In this document: piece by piece, positions 1-9,119 of the stretch
Position numbering within the stretch: position 1 is the stretch's first letter
How the letters are laid out: each line of letters opens with the position of its first letter
Assembly: GCA_035651635.1 (NCBI GenBank)
Contig: DASRFK010000226.1
Location: 1 to 64,000, forward strand
DNA length: 64,000 nucleotides
DNA from: JANXQE01 sp035651635
GTDB taxonomy: Bacteria; Verrucomicrobiota; Verrucomicrobiia; Limisphaerales; UBA8199
Direction of reading: 5' to 3'
Notes under the pieces: model-generated
What the model saw: the letters and a program-made list of their open reading frames with translations, nothing else
Told to the model about the DNA's origin: nothing
Databases searched by the model: none
Position numbers and translations under genes: made by a program

Positions 1-66
1 CTCAGTTGGTAGAGCGTCTCGTTCGCAATGAGAAGGTCAGGGGTTCGACTCCCCTCGGCTCCACCA
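1..66 (+). tRNA. tRNA-Ala (anticodon CGC), 5' end cut off by the window
   Basis: The sequence starts inside the D arm; about ten 5' bases lie outside the window. The anticodon stem TCTCG/TGAGA closes a 7-base loop TTCGCAA, giving anticodon CGC, which reads the alanine codon GCG. The T arm is a perfect 5-bp stem (AGGGG/CCCCT) around TTCGACT. The 3' acceptor strand CGGCTCC is followed by discriminator A and an encoded CCA at 64-66. Position 70 is T, as needed for the G3:U70 identity pair of tRNA-Ala, although the partner base is not visible. Confidence 0.93.
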
Positions 67-154
67 TTTCAGACAACCAGACGTTTTGTGAGGAGAAGTT
101 CATAGTGGCAACATGGAGTCGCAACATGTTTGCCGCGTTTAAAGGCTTGGATCG

Positions 155-974
155 TTGCTACAAGGGAAAACCCGCTTGGACGAGCTGGAACACGTTGAAA
201 GCACCGCGCCGAGAGACGATCCGGTGCTGCGTCAGGCTCGCGACGTAGTTGAGGACCATTTTAATGCGAATCCTGAAAAGGTCTTCTTCTCACGACAGCT
301 CGAATTGCTCTTCGAGGATAGATTTTTCCATTGGGTAACGAATCGGGCGATTCATGAAGTAATTGCAAGTGGTCTTATTTTGATGGAAGAGCGCGCTTTG
401 GCCACGGGAACCACTATCAAACTACTGTGGCATAGGACCTACCGATATTATAGACGCGAAGCGGCCGCGGTTGTACGGTTGGTCGAGGAATACTCGCACC
501 CCAACATCGGTGGTGAGTTGGGTGATCATGCGGAAATGATGGTTCTTGAGGGGTTTGCGAGGTGTCAGTTTGTTATGAGGGGCCGCAGTATCAACGAATT
601 TGGAGGTAAAAAGTGGGAGAAGACAAACCACAACTTGGATTTCGTTTTCGAGCGTGATGGGCGAGCCTATGGGGTTGAAGTGAAGAATATGCTGGGCTAC
701 ATGGACCAGGATGAGTTCAGGCTGAAAATTGATATATGCAGGGAGCTGGGAGTTGCACCCGTTTTTGCGGTACGCATGTTGCCGAAGACTTGGATTGCAG
801 AACTGACGGAGCTGGAGGATTTGCGCTAATTATGAAGTGGCAATTATACCCGGCGACGCAGAGGATTTGGTCAGGCGAATTCAAACGGAACTTGGCCTGC
901 CCGTAGATGCACCACGAAGGCTGCAAGATGGAACAATGAAGCGCTTTATGGATTGGCACGAAAGACAGTTGTGA
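155..974 (+). pseudogene. PD-(D/E)XK nuclease-like protein, frameshifted near its C-terminus
   Basis: The open frame starts at TTG 155, with AAAGG about 9 nt upstream, and stops at 827-829 after 224 codons. An in-frame ATG at 113 is blocked by a stop at 138-140. Residues 160-180 hold a PD-(D/E)XK core: D162 in LDFVFE, then E175-V-K177 in GVEVKN. Skipping one base near 827 lets the reading continue in the next frame from about 828 to the TGA at 972-974. That adds about 48 residues (NYEVAIIPGDAEDLVRR, ELGLPVDAPR, MKRFMDWHERQL), which resemble a natural C-terminus of this kind of nuclease. I infer a 1-nt indel or a sequencing error rather than two genes. The N-terminal half is predicted to be helical and could bind DNA. 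Substrate unknown; no methylase or other restriction partner is adjacent. Confidence 0.62.
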
Positions 975-1249
975 ATTGAGTTTTCAATTCACATTTGGTG
1001 TTTGTTAAGGTGCTGAAGCAGAGCCTGTTACCGGTTACCCCCATGAATACGTAGTGTCTGTTGGTTGTAGCGGCATCTTGCCGTGCTAGGCTATACGTTC
1101 AATCTTCAATCGTGGGTCAACCGGAATGAGGCTCTGTGAAATGACGGAGCTCGACCAAGACGCAAAACCGGAGGCGTGCGAGGTCACGGCTTTCGCCCAA
1201 AGACTTCATGGCAACTGAGGCGCTGGGCAGACGGTAAGTAACCGCCCAA

Positions 1250-1687
1250 TCAAAACGCCGGCGGCGGATTGTAGCGGTAATTGATCCAATGGCCGCGCGG
1301 GCGTAGCTCCTCGATGAGCGACCCGCGTTCGCGGGCGCGGCGCTCCATTTCGGCGACGCGGCTGGGGGTTAATGCTTTCAAGTAATCGTCCCACCAATTA
1401 AACCAGCGCCAGAAGAAAGGGGAAAAGCAGCCAGGCTTAATGACGGGTAAAACGACGTCGAAGCGCTGGGTGGCCTCAACGGCTTGCGCCAGCCGGTCGA
1501 GCAGGAGTTTGGATTTTTGTTGAAAGGTGGTGGAAGCGATCTCCCTGGCTGCCAGGGAGCGGTCCAAACCGCGCAGTTCGTTGATCATGACACAGCAGGC
1601 CACAAACACGGAGATCTCAGGGGCGCTGAGGAAAAAGGCCGGATCGGCCTCGGGCTCCGCCTGAGTTAACTGGAGTTTCGGCTTCAC
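1250..1687 (-). CDS. Hypothetical protein, 145 aa
   Basis: Starts at GTG 1687 with AAGG about 6 nt upstream. No family recognised. The protein has no obvious signal peptide or membrane segment. Its middle contains an aromatic cluster (SPFFWRWFNWWDDYLKAL) and its C-terminus is basic, then Pro/Asn-rich. The first half looks helical. It stands alone, transcribed toward the broken nuclease, with the M3 peptidase gene 108 nt upstream on the same strand. It could be a lineage-specific cytoplasmic protein. The call as a gene rests on a good RBS and the absence of a better competing frame. Confidence 0.5.
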   Translation of the reverse strand: MKPKLQLTQAEPEADPAFFLSAPEISVFVACCVMINELRGLDRSLAAREIASTTFQQKSKLLLDRLAQAVEATQRFDVVLPVIKPGCFSPFFWRWFNWWDDYLKALTPSRVAEMERRARERGSLIEELRPRGHWINYRYNPPPAF

Positions 1688-1795
1688 GCTAACCTTGCCG
1701 GTTTAACACTCCTGTTGTTTCGCAGAATTATGAACGATTGGCTATTAGAGCAAGTACGGAAAGCCATACCGACAAAAACGGACAACCGGGGCTGT

Positions 1796-3535
1796 CTATG
1801 CTATCGCCTTCAGGGTTGTCAATTGGTCGCGAAGCAGGCGCACTAAAGGGGCCATCGTCGAGCGGCTGAATTCGAACTTGCAGCCCGCCGCGGCAAATAA
1901 TTCCGGCAGCGGCCGCGAACCACCTAAACTGAGCGCACCTTTATATTGTTCCAATGCCGTGCGGCGGTCACGGAGTGAATTGAACCAAACCTGCAGCGCA
2001 CCCAATTGAGCGATCCCATACTCGATGTAGTAGAATGCGTGAATGAAAATGTGGAGCTGCCGGTGCCAAAGCCGGCCGCGCACAGCTTCGTACCCGCGCC
2101 AGTCGACCTCGCCGCCGAACCGGTTCATCAGTTCGAGCCAGGCTCCCTCGCGTTCGGACCGGGTGTGGACCGGATGAGTGTAAATCCAATGTTGAAAAGC
2201 ATCGACGGTGGCAATCCAGGGCAGGATGCCGACGATGCCTTCCAAGTGGGTCCGGCGGGCTCGGTCGGCCTCGGGTTTGTTATAGAATTGCTCGAGGAAT
2301 TCGTTGCCCAGCAGTTCCATACTCATGGAGGCGACTTCGCAGAATTCGATCGGCGCGCCGCGATAAGCGTACAGATCCTCTTCACGGGCGGCCAGCGAAT
2401 GAAAGGCGTGTCCGGATTCGTGCAGGATGGTTTCGACATCGCGCTGAATCCCAATCGCGTTCATAAAGATGAAGGGCGCTCGGGCCTCTGACAAGGCCGA
2501 CTGATAGCCGCCGGGGGCTTTGCCTTTGCGATTGGCCAAGTCGAGCAAGTGCAACTGTTCCATCTGTCGGAATCCTCGAGCCAGCTCCGGGTCGAGGTGA
2601 TCGAAAATCTGCTGCGTGCGCGCGACCATCTGCTCGACGCGCTCGAAGGGCCGCAGCGGGGGCCGTCCGAGCGGATCGACGGTGAGGTCCCATGGCCGCA
2701 GAGCATCCAAGCCGAGCTGAGACCGGCGCTGGCTCTGCAACTCGCCCAGCACGGGCATCACCTCAATCTCGACGGCGCGATGAAAGCTCTCGCAATCGGC
2801 GGGAGTATAATCGAACCGGCCCAGCTTGCGAAAAGCGTAATCGCGGTAATTAGCAAAGCCGGCGTTTTTGGCGATTTGGTGACGGACCGAAAGGAGTTGA
2901 TCAAAAATGTCGTCGAATTTGTCGGCTTCCTGCAACCGGCGTTGCGCCACCACTTCCCAGGATTCCTGGCGGACCGCGCGATTGGTTTCTTCGAGGTACC
3001 GGCCCATCTGCACGAGCGTCTTTTCTTCGCCCTGGAACCGCACCGTGAGCGAGCCCGAGAGCTTTTGATATTGCTGGCTCAGCTTGGCTTCCTCGGTTTC
3101 CAGGGGAACATTTTCCTGCCGGAACAACTCGACATGCAGCTTCGTGTCGCGATTGAAGACCTGATAGCGGTCGGGGGGCAGCTTCGCTCGCGCGGGATGA
3201 TTTACGTATAACTGAGTCAGCTTGAATTGGCGTGGCTTGACTTGCGGCTCGATGGTCTCGACAAACCGCAGATACGCTGCTTCGGCTTCGGGACTATCAG
3301 TGTGGCAAGTCATGGCGATGTAGCGGCGGGCGGCTTCTTCGTCCAGCGCGGCGCTGACTTCGCTCCAATCCAACAACCAACTTTCCAACTCGGCGGCGTC
3401 GGTTTGCGGCCTCAGGCGCGCTTCGAGTTGATCGAAAAGCGGAGCCACCTGGTCCCAGGCGCCCAGCTCGATTTGTTGGGGCACAAAACGCCGCGGCCGG
3501 TACGGCGGCAAAGTCTTGAACGGCAATAAATCCAT
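1796..3535 (-). CDS. M3-family oligoendopeptidase (PepF-like)
   Basis: Zinc metallopeptidase expected to cleave short peptides in the cytoplasm. The catalytic motif HESGH lies at residues 372-376, inside ETILHESGHAFHS, and matches the thimet/oligoendopeptidase HExxH helix. The usual downstream helix (EFCEVASMSMELLGNEFL) supplies the third zinc ligand region. Length from ATG 3535 is 579 residues, typical for M3B enzymes. The frame stays open to 3637, but that longer start would overlap the preceding gene by 47 bases and adds a non-conserved tail, so I use 3535. It lies 55 nt behind the DUF885 gene on the same strand, so the two peptidase-like genes probably form an operon. Confidence 0.9.
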   Translation of the reverse strand: MDLLPFKTLPPYRPRRFVPQQIELGAWDQVAPLFDQLEARLRPQTDAAELESWLLDWSEVSAALDEEAARRYIAMTCHTDSPEAEAAYLRFVETIEPQVKPRQFKLTQLYVNHPARAKLPPDRYQVFNRDTKLHVELFRQENVPLETEEAKLSQQYQKLSGSLTVRFQGEEKTLVQMGRYLEETNRAVRQESWEVVAQRRLQEADKFDDIFDQLLSVRHQIAKNAGFANYRDYAFRKLGRFDYTPADCESFHRAVEIEVMPVLGELQSQRRSQLGLDALRPWDLTVDPLGRPPLRPFERVEQMVARTQQIFDHLDPELARGFRQMEQLHLLDLANRKGKAPGGYQSALSEARAPFIFMNAIGIQRDVETILHESGHAFHSLAAREEDLYAYRGAPIEFCEVASMSMELLGNEFLEQFYNKPEADRARRTHLEGIVGILPWIATVDAFQHWIYTHPVHTRSEREGAWLELMNRFGGEVDWRGYEAVRGRLWHRQLHIFIHAFYYIEYGIAQLGALQVWFNSLRDRRTALEQYKGALSLGGSRPLPELFAAAGCKFEFSRSTMAPLVRLLRDQLTTLKAIA

Positions 3536-3590
3536 GGGGGCAAAGATAGCCCAGCAGATGGGATTGAAAACTGGATTCTCAACCCCAAGC

Positions 3591-5213
3591 TTAGTCGAGC
3601 CCGTATTTTTCGATCCACCCTTGCGGAACAGTGCCAAAGCTCAACAGCCAATCGTTGAAACGCTTCAGATTCCAACGACGGCCGACGACCAACCGCCGGT
3701 ACAACCTCTCGTTTTCGAGTCGGCCAAGCCAATAACTCATCGGCACGCCCGGCTGGGCGGTGTACCAGTTTACGTCCGCTTCGGCCCGGGCGCGCGTGAA
3801 GCCCACGTGCCTTTGCAAATGAGCCACTGCCTGGCCATAGCTGTAGCGGCGGGTTTGCAGCCGCAGATCCACCAGGATCCGGTGGCAGCGCCACAGGGCA
3901 TCGTGCAACTGCTGCACCCGAAGCCAGGGTGAGCGGTCGATCTTCAAATCGACCATCATTTGTTCGCACCACAACGTCCAGCCTTCGTAAAAGACGGCGT
4001 GCGCGAAGAGCCGACGCCATTTCCGGGGATGCCGGTTGGCTGTGGCAAATTGCAGATGATGGCCCGGATAAGCCTCGTGAGCGCAGGTCAGCGGAATACC
4101 GAAGTGCTGTCGTTGCTCGGCCAGTTTCTCCGCCGTGCCGTGTTTGATCACGCTGAGATCGTTTACCCAAAACACACCTACTTGCTCACGCGCAAAGGCC
4201 CCGGGCTGCGTATAAGCCGCCGTCGGGATCAGCGCCCGAAGAAAATCCGGGACCGGCCTGACCTGAAGCTCTTCCCCCGGCGGAAAGCTCACCGCCCGGG
4301 CGGCCTGGAACGCCTGCGCAATTCGGCTGGTTTCGGCTTTGTACAGCTCGACTAAAGGTCGTTCGGGCTTCCAGGACGCGCGAGCTTCCTTGATGATAGC
4401 ATCGGCGGAGCGGCCGCGACCGAAGCGCGAGCAAGCTTGTTTTAGCAATTCCCCGATCCGCTGAACTTCGCGCAATGCCAGAGTTTCAATCTGGCCCAGT
4501 GTATAATCCAGCCCGAGTTCATCCTGAACACGCCGCTGGAGCCCGGTCGCGCCAATCGCAAAAGAACCAGCGGGGGCCAGCGGCAAACCGCGAGCGTGAT
4601 CGCGATAACGCTGCAGAGCTTTCATCACCCCGCCAACTGCTGCCGCAATTCGTTCTGAGCCTCCAGTGACCGCAGACGTTGGCCCCAGAAACTCGGCCAC
4701 TCCTTTAAGAAGCGCTTCGGCGCCGGCGACCGTTTGTTCCATTACCCGCAACCAAACCGCTTCCGGGCGAACCAAAAGTTCGCCCGCTTCGGCGAGGAAA
4801 TCAGGCGCGGCGCCAAGCAAAGACCGCAGATTGCGCGCGGCACGTTGCGGATGATCCTGTCCCCGCCGGAGCTCATGAAACAAAATGCCGAGCAACTGTT
4901 CCGGCGCGTTTGGCTCAAGCGTATGTCGGCCGCGGGCAAAATCATCGCATTCTTTCAGCAGCTTGCTGCGCAACGCGAGTCGGTCGATCTGCTGCTCACC
5001 GGACAATTCGCGAGGCGATTGCTTGTCGAGGGCGGCGAGGGTCAGCTGACGTTCGCGTTCGCGCTTGTTCTGGAAACGCGCTCCCATCGTGCCGAGTTTG
5101 CCTTCGCCGGAGGATAACCCGGCCGAAACCGTGGCCAGGATCGGATCGTCGGCGAGAAGTTTTTCAAAATACCGCGACAGCAACCCCTCGAAGGCACCTT
5201 TGCTCTGGCTCAT
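3591..5213 (-). CDS. DUF885 family protein, probable zinc metallopeptidase
   Basis: 540 residues from ATG 5213. The motif HEAYPGHH begins at residue 379 and is the signature of the DUF885 family, whose HExxxxxHH-like helix is thought to bind zinc; peptidase activity is inferred from the family, not proven. No signal peptide is seen from this start. An in-frame start at 5321 would add 36 Cys/Pro-rich residues of no evident function. It is the first gene of a two-gene unit with the M3 oligoendopeptidase, which suggests joint peptide turnover. Upstream lies a palindromic repeat cluster rather than a gene. Confidence 0.85.
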   Translation of the reverse strand: MSQSKGAFEGLLSRYFEKLLADDPILATVSAGLSSGEGKLGTMGARFQNKRERERQLTLAALDKQSPRELSGEQQIDRLALRSKLLKECDDFARGRHTLEPNAPEQLLGILFHELRRGQDHPQRAARNLRSLLGAAPDFLAEAGELLVRPEAVWLRVMEQTVAGAEALLKGVAEFLGPTSAVTGGSERIAAAVGGVMKALQRYRDHARGLPLAPAGSFAIGATGLQRRVQDELGLDYTLGQIETLALREVQRIGELLKQACSRFGRGRSADAIIKEARASWKPERPLVELYKAETSRIAQAFQAARAVSFPPGEELQVRPVPDFLRALIPTAAYTQPGAFAREQVGVFWVNDLSVIKHGTAEKLAEQRQHFGIPLTCAHEAYPGHHLQFATANRHPRKWRRLFAHAVFYEGWTLWCEQMMVDLKIDRSPWLRVQQLHDALWRCHRILVDLRLQTRRYSYGQAVAHLQRHVGFTRARAEADVNWYTAQPGVPMSYWLGRLENERLYRRLVVGRRWNLKRFNDWLLSFGTVPQGWIEKYGLD

Positions 5214-5310
5214 GGGGCCGAGTGTAAAGCATTGGCCCGGGGAATGGCAATTTTGCTGGCATCGCTTCCCAGGGCAAACGCATCTAAATCCCGTAAAAAG
5301 AGCGCCCTGA

Positions 5311-5438
5311 GGTAGGGACATCGCGCTGCGATGTCCCCGCCCGCGTCAGCGGGCGGAACGAATGGGAAAGGAGTTACGTTCACATCCGACCTTGCGCCGC
5401 TGAACGCGGCGCGGACGGCGCAGCGCGCCATCCCTACC
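5311..5438. repeat. Bipartite palindromic repeat (REP/BIME-like)
   Basis: Two inverted copies of the same ~46 nt unit bound this stretch. The left unit (from 5311) contains two perfect hairpins: GGGACATCGC/GCGATGTCCC (5315-5324 and 5328-5337, loop GCT) and CCGCCCGC/GCGGGCGG (5337-5344 and 5349-5356, loop GTCA). The right unit (5391-5438) is a diverged reverse complement. Both outer ends read GGTAGGGA going inward. The rest of the 5214-5590 gap shows no gene. Confidence 0.8.
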
Positions 5439-5590
5439 GCTCCGGAGTTGCCGTCCGTTAATCAGCCGCCAACAACCCGCCGAGGCCCAGAAGCAAACCA
5501 GGCAAGTCGCGATATTCCGTTTTGGTTTAGTTGCACTCCCGGGCGTGACACTCTCCAGCTTGTTTTGTCAGTTCCAGCATAGAACACCGA

Positions 5591-6667
5591 GTGGCCATGA
5601 TTTCGTTCATCGTTCCAGCCCATAACGAGCAGGCGTGCCTTGGCCGCACGCTGCAGGCGATTCAGGAGTCGGCTCATCTCGTGGGTAAACCCTTCGAGAT
5701 TATTGTGGTGGATGATGCTTCTACGGACGCGACGGCTGAAATCGCCCGGCAACATCAAGCGTGCGTGGTAAGCGTGAATCACCGGCAGATTGCCGCCACC
5801 CGCAACTCGGGCGCACGTGCCGCCAAAGGCGAATGGTTTTTTTTTGTGGACGCAGATACGACTATTAACGCGCGTGCGGTAGCCTCGGCCCTGCGAGCGA
5901 TGGACAAGGGCGCTGTGGGGGGCGGCGGTATGACCCGGGTGGACAAAAATGAGAGCGTGCCGCTTTACGCCCGGCTCTTGCTGGCTTTGCTCCTCTTTGC
6001 TCCCAAGCTTGTGGGATTTACCGGCGGCGCTTTCATGTTCTGCACACGCGCGGCCTTCCAGGCTACCGGTGGATTCAATGAACAACTTTATTGGGCAGAA
6101 GAAGGCGGCTTTGCTCTCGCACTGAAACGCCAGGGCCGATTTTTCGTGCCGTGGCAACATGTGCTGACTTCAGGACGGCGGTTGCGCACGATGTCGGGAG
6201 GGCAGTTGCTCATGGGAGGCGTCCGCATGATGTTCTCGCCGGTCAAATTCCTCACCCGCCGCTCGTCAGTGGAACACGTCTGGTATAACTCAAACCGCGC
6301 CGACGACGACAAAATGCCCAACTCCATTGGCGTTCAGCTTTCCAACGGCGTCGCGCTGGTGATTGTGATTCTGGTGGTCACGGGACCGGTCTGGGATTTC
6401 ATCCCGTGGACGTTGACGCCCCTGGATAGCCCGCAGGGCAAGTTTCGGTATGTTACCGGCATTTTTCTCTGCCATTTGGGCACAATGGGCTGGCCGATTG
6501 GACTGGTCCTGCTGGTGAATGTTTTACGGCAAAAACGTTGGACGGGATTGATTCAATCCGCCGCCCTGATTGGAATTTGTTTTTGGCAAGCCTGGGAATC
6601 GACGCACGCCGTCGTTCGGATTTGGACGCACTTCCTTGGTTGGCTGGCGCATTTCCACATCCGGTAA
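5591..6667 (+). CDS. Family 2 glycosyltransferase, membrane-anchored
   Basis: Transfers a sugar from an activated donor; product unknown. The N-terminus is a classic GT2 GT-A fold: SFIVPAHNE, then IVVDDASTDAT with the nucleotide-binding DD, then a DAD-type metal site in FVDADTT. The C-terminal ~110 residues contain two or three hydrophobic segments (around VALVIVILVVTGPVW, FLCHLGTMGWPIGLVLLV and an amphipathic end), so the enzyme is likely held at the inner membrane. The start may be GTG 5591 or ATG 5597, two codons apart; no strong RBS separates them. It stands alone between two repeat clusters. Confidence 0.88.
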   Translation: MAMISFIVPAHNEQACLGRTLQAIQESAHLVGKPFEIIVVDDASTDATAEIARQHQACVVSVNHRQIAATRNSGARAAKGEWFFFVDADTTINARAVASALRAMDKGAVGGGGMTRVDKNESVPLYARLLLALLLFAPKLVGFTGGAFMFCTRAAFQATGGFNEQLYWAEEGGFALALKRQGRFFVPWQHVLTSGRRLRTMSGGQLLMGGVRMMFSPVKFLTRRSSVEHVWYNSNRADDDKMPNSIGVQLSNGVALVIVILVVTGPVWDFIPWTLTPLDSPQGKFRYVTGIFLCHLGTMGWPIGLVLLVNVLRQKRWTGLIQSAALIGICFWQAWESTHAVVRIWTHFLGWLAHFHIR

Positions 6668-6701
6668 GGGCGTCTGCAGCTTCCTGGCATCGCCGGGCCG
6701 C

Positions 6702-6967
6702 TGCCGCATAAATGCGGCGTTCCGGATGCGGGCGCGCGAACTTCCAGTTCGCAGAGACTCGCAAACTGTTTTGGCGCAAAAAATGAGTCAGACGCGGGCC
6801 GGCAGTCGGGCGTTGCTGCGGGCAGGCATGCCCGCGCGCCGGTGCGAACTTCCAGTTCGCAGAGACTCGCAAAGTGTTTTGGCGCAAAAAAGCAGTCGGA
6901 CGCGGACCGCAGTCCGGCGTTGCTGCGGGCAGGCATGCCCGCGCGCCAGTGCCGCATTTATGCGGCA
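6702..6967. repeat. Tandem palindromic repeat cluster
   Basis: Two direct copies of a ~105 nt unit lie at 6736-6840 and 6844-6947. Each contains hairpin GCGAAC/GTTCGC and hairpin GCGGGCA/TGCCCGC. The pair is bracketed by two copies of the palindrome GCCGCAT/ATGCGGC at 6703-6718 and 6951-6966. It fills most of the 6668-7060 gap. Open frames running through it (for example into the HD gene downstream) are repeat-derived and not believed. Confidence 0.85.
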
Positions 6968-7060
6968 GCCCCCTGGAGTTCTAGGCGGTCCGAAACGCGA
7001 TGGATGACGATGGGTAAACTCCGACGAGGCCAGGAGCGAGAGATTGGGCTAAGGTGGCAC

Positions 7061-7498
7061 ATGATTAAAGAACAGGAGCTTTTGGAGAAGGCGATTAAAA
7101 TCGCCGTGGAAGCTCATGACGGCCAAAAAGACCGTTATGGCGCGCCTTACATTTTGCATCCGACCCGGGTAATGGCGCGGTTGGAAACGACCAGTGAGAA
7201 AATCGTGGGCATCCTTCATGATGTCGTCGAGGATACAGATTGGGGTTTTGAAGATCTTAGCGCCGAGGAGATTCCCGAGCATCTCATCAACGCGATAAAA
7301 GCCGTGACCAAGAAGGAGGGAGAGGATTACGAAGCATTTGTCCGGCGCTCGGCGGCCAACCCGTTAGCCAAAAAAGTCAAATTAGCTGATTTGGAAGACA
7401 ACATGGACCTGAGGCGAATGCCTGAGGTGACGGAGAAGGACCTGCCGAGGCTTCAAAAATACGTCAAGGCATGGCGTTTTCTTACGGATAGCGAATAA
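7061..7498 (+). CDS. HD-domain protein, RelA/SpoT hydrolase-like
   Basis: 145 residues, close to the size of small standalone (p)ppGpp hydrolases. Metal-binding residues visible are H33 in YILHPTRV and H53-D54 in GILHDVVEDT, with a later D in KLADLEDNMD. Such proteins hydrolyse nucleotide phosphates; a MESH1-like ppGpp hydrolase role is plausible but not certain. Start chosen at ATG 7061, which has AAGGTGG about 4 nt upstream; the longer frame to 6842 runs through repeat DNA. A strong hairpin terminator follows at 7580-7609. No synthetase domain is present. Confidence 0.82.
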   Translation: MIKEQELLEKAIKIAVEAHDGQKDRYGAPYILHPTRVMARLETTSEKIVGILHDVVEDTDWGFEDLSAEEIPEHLINAIKAVTKKEGEDYEAFVRRSAANPLAKKVKLADLEDNMDLRRMPEVTEKDLPRLQKYVKAWRFLTDSE

Positions 7499-7579
7499 GC
7501 GGCGTTCAAGATATCCAGAAGCTTTCGCGTATAAGTGATCCTGGTTGCATTGGACTGGATGGTCGGCCCTTAGGCAGCA

Positions 7580-7609
7580 AAAACGCCGAAACTTGCGTTT
7601 CGGCGTTTT
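7580..7609. terminator. Bidirectional rho-independent terminator
   Basis: A perfect 13-bp stem (7580-7592 with 7597-7609, loop TTGC) has an A tract on one side and a T tract on the other. It sits between the convergent HD gene (ends 7498) and the PVYxAP gene (ends 7635), so it can serve both. Confidence 0.9.
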
Positions 7610-7634
7610 ATTACCAACTGCTTTCAGCTCGGAA

Positions 7635-8033
7635 TTATCGGTGCCAGCCGTGATGTTCCCACCCGCGGCCTTCCCAGTGTCCTCGATAACCCCATCCGCC
7701 ATGCCATCCCCGGTAAACCGGCCGGCCCCAGCCGCCGAAACCCAGGTAAACGGAGGGAGCGGGAGCATAGACGACCGGTGGAGCGCAAACCGGGGCGGAA
7801 TAGGCCACGGGGGGAGCAGCACAAACTTGGGGAGCAGTGTAGACCGGAGCCGGGGCCGCGTAGACCGGGGCAGGAGCGGTATAAACCGGGGCTGCCACGG
7901 AGACAACCGGAGCTCTAACGGTAATCGAAGGAACCGGCAGAGGCAGGCCGAAACCAAACCCGAACCGAACGCCCGCTTGAGAAGCCGAAACGGCTCCGAG
8001 CAGAACAGCCACTAACAGAAATGTTTTTTTCAT
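7635..8033 (-). CDS. Secreted Pro/Val/Tyr-Ala-Pro repeat protein
   Basis: 132 residues from ATG 8033. Residues 1-20 are a signal peptide (MKKTFLLVAVLLGAVSASQA). The mature part has about five degenerate repeats of the type PVYxAPAP, then a Gly/Trp/His-rich tail (WGRPVYRGWHGGWGYRG). Low-complexity proteins of this build are common in the verrucomicrobial and planctomycetal envelope; the function is unknown. The His-rich end could bind metal, which is an inference. The frame is open to 8069, but the signal peptide fixes the start at 8033. Confidence 0.8.
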   Translation of the reverse strand: MKKTFLLVAVLLGAVSASQAGVRFGFGFGLPLPVPSITVRAPVVSVAAPVYTAPAPVYAAPAPVYTAPQVCAAPPVAYSAPVCAPPVVYAPAPSVYLGFGGWGRPVYRGWHGGWGYRGHWEGRGWEHHGWHR

Positions 8034-8154
8034 ACGACTATATGACGATACCACAGGAAAAACCTTCACCGAGAAAAATTGAGAGGTGCGAATTTTGTTT
8101 TGAATAAACTCGGGCCCAAGACGTCGCCGGGGCGGCCCGTTTGGTCAAGACAAC

Positions 8155-9003
8155 TTAGGGCCGGGCATGGGAGAGCGCCGCCGTCAACTCCTGAATAAGG
8201 GCCAGGCGCTCGTTTTCTTCCTGTTTGCGCAGACTAATGTCCCGTGAAACACTTGAAGCGCCGATGATCTTGCCGGCGCCATCCTTAATGGGGGAAACCA
8301 CCACCGATACCTCGACTGGGGTACCATCCTTGCGCAAACGCACGGTTTCCAGCTGCTGGATTTGTTCGTCGTTGCGGATGCGTTCCATGGCCTCGGTGAG
8401 TTCTTCCGGGCGATACTGCGGGACCAGCAGGCTGATCGATTGACCGATCATTTCGGCGGCCGTGTAGCCATAAAGCTTTTCGGCGCCGCTGTTCCAGCTC
8501 ACCACAATTCCCTGCAAAGTTTTGCCAATGATCGCGTCATTACACGAGCTGACAATTGAAGCCAGATAAGCCTGAGCAGCTTCGATCTCCCGGTAGATAC
8601 GACGCTGCTCGGAGGCGAGCAACTCGCGGCTGACGGCCGGCACCAACTTTGGCAGGTTATCCTTCATCACATAATGGTGAGCGCCTGCCTTAAGCATTTC
8701 GACGGCGATATCCTCGCCCATCGTTCCGGAGACCAGTATAAAAGGGACGTCTTGTCCGCTTTGTTGGTAAAGGGCCAAAGCGGCCGCACCCCCGAAGAGG
8801 GGCATGGAAAAATCGCTGATGATCAGGTCCCAAGCCCGCGATTTTAAGGCGGATTGCATCCCAGCCGGTGTTTCGACTCGTTCAAAGTCGACATTGTAAC
8901 CGCCGCGCTGAAGCTCCCGCACAATAAAGAAAGTATCGTCAACGGAATCTTCAATAATCAAAACTCGCAGGGGATTAGGCATAACCATACTTTTCGATGC
9001 CAT
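8155..9003 (-). CDS. Response regulator receiver fused to a PAS domain
   Basis: 282 residues from ATG 9003, which has GGA about 5 nt upstream; the longer frame begins with TTG at 9039. Residues 11-130 form a CheY-like receiver with acidic pair E18-D19, phospho-acceptor D64 in IISDFSMP, and the late Lys in YVMKDNLPK. Residues ~150-270 form a PAS domain (DAIIGKTLQGIVVSWN, then the PAC-like SVVVSPIKDGAGKIIG). No kinase, HTH or cyclase domain follows; the protein stops just after a short helix. It may relay a signal by protein contact, or be the stump of a longer receiver-PAS-kinase. No cognate kinase is adjacent. Confidence 0.88.
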   Translation of the reverse strand: MASKSMVMPNPLRVLIIEDSVDDTFFIVRELQRGGYNVDFERVETPAGMQSALKSRAWDLIISDFSMPLFGGAAALALYQQSGQDVPFILVSGTMGEDIAVEMLKAGAHHYVMKDNLPKLVPAVSRELLASEQRRIYREIEAAQAYLASIVSSCNDAIIGKTLQGIVVSWNSGAEKLYGYTAAEMIGQSISLLVPQYRPEELTEAMERIRNDEQIQQLETVRLRKDGTPVEVSVVVSPIKDGAGKIIGASSVSRDISLRKQEENERLALIQELTAALSHARP

Positions 9004-9119
9004 TCTAATCCAACGATCTGGACCGGTCAAATGGGCCAAATCAGCGCGCCCGGACGGTAAAATCAGGCACGGAGTTGAGGATAGACCCGGGCGAGACTTC
9101 TGCCATAGTAGGGAGGCGC

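Noticed and set aside
3412..4170. 252-codon minus-strand frame overlapping both peptidase genes
   Set aside because: It lies in another frame of two well-supported genes and shows no family motif.
6736..6947. Possible CRISPR-like array
   Set aside because: Only two long units, no constant short repeat with unique spacers, and no cas genes.
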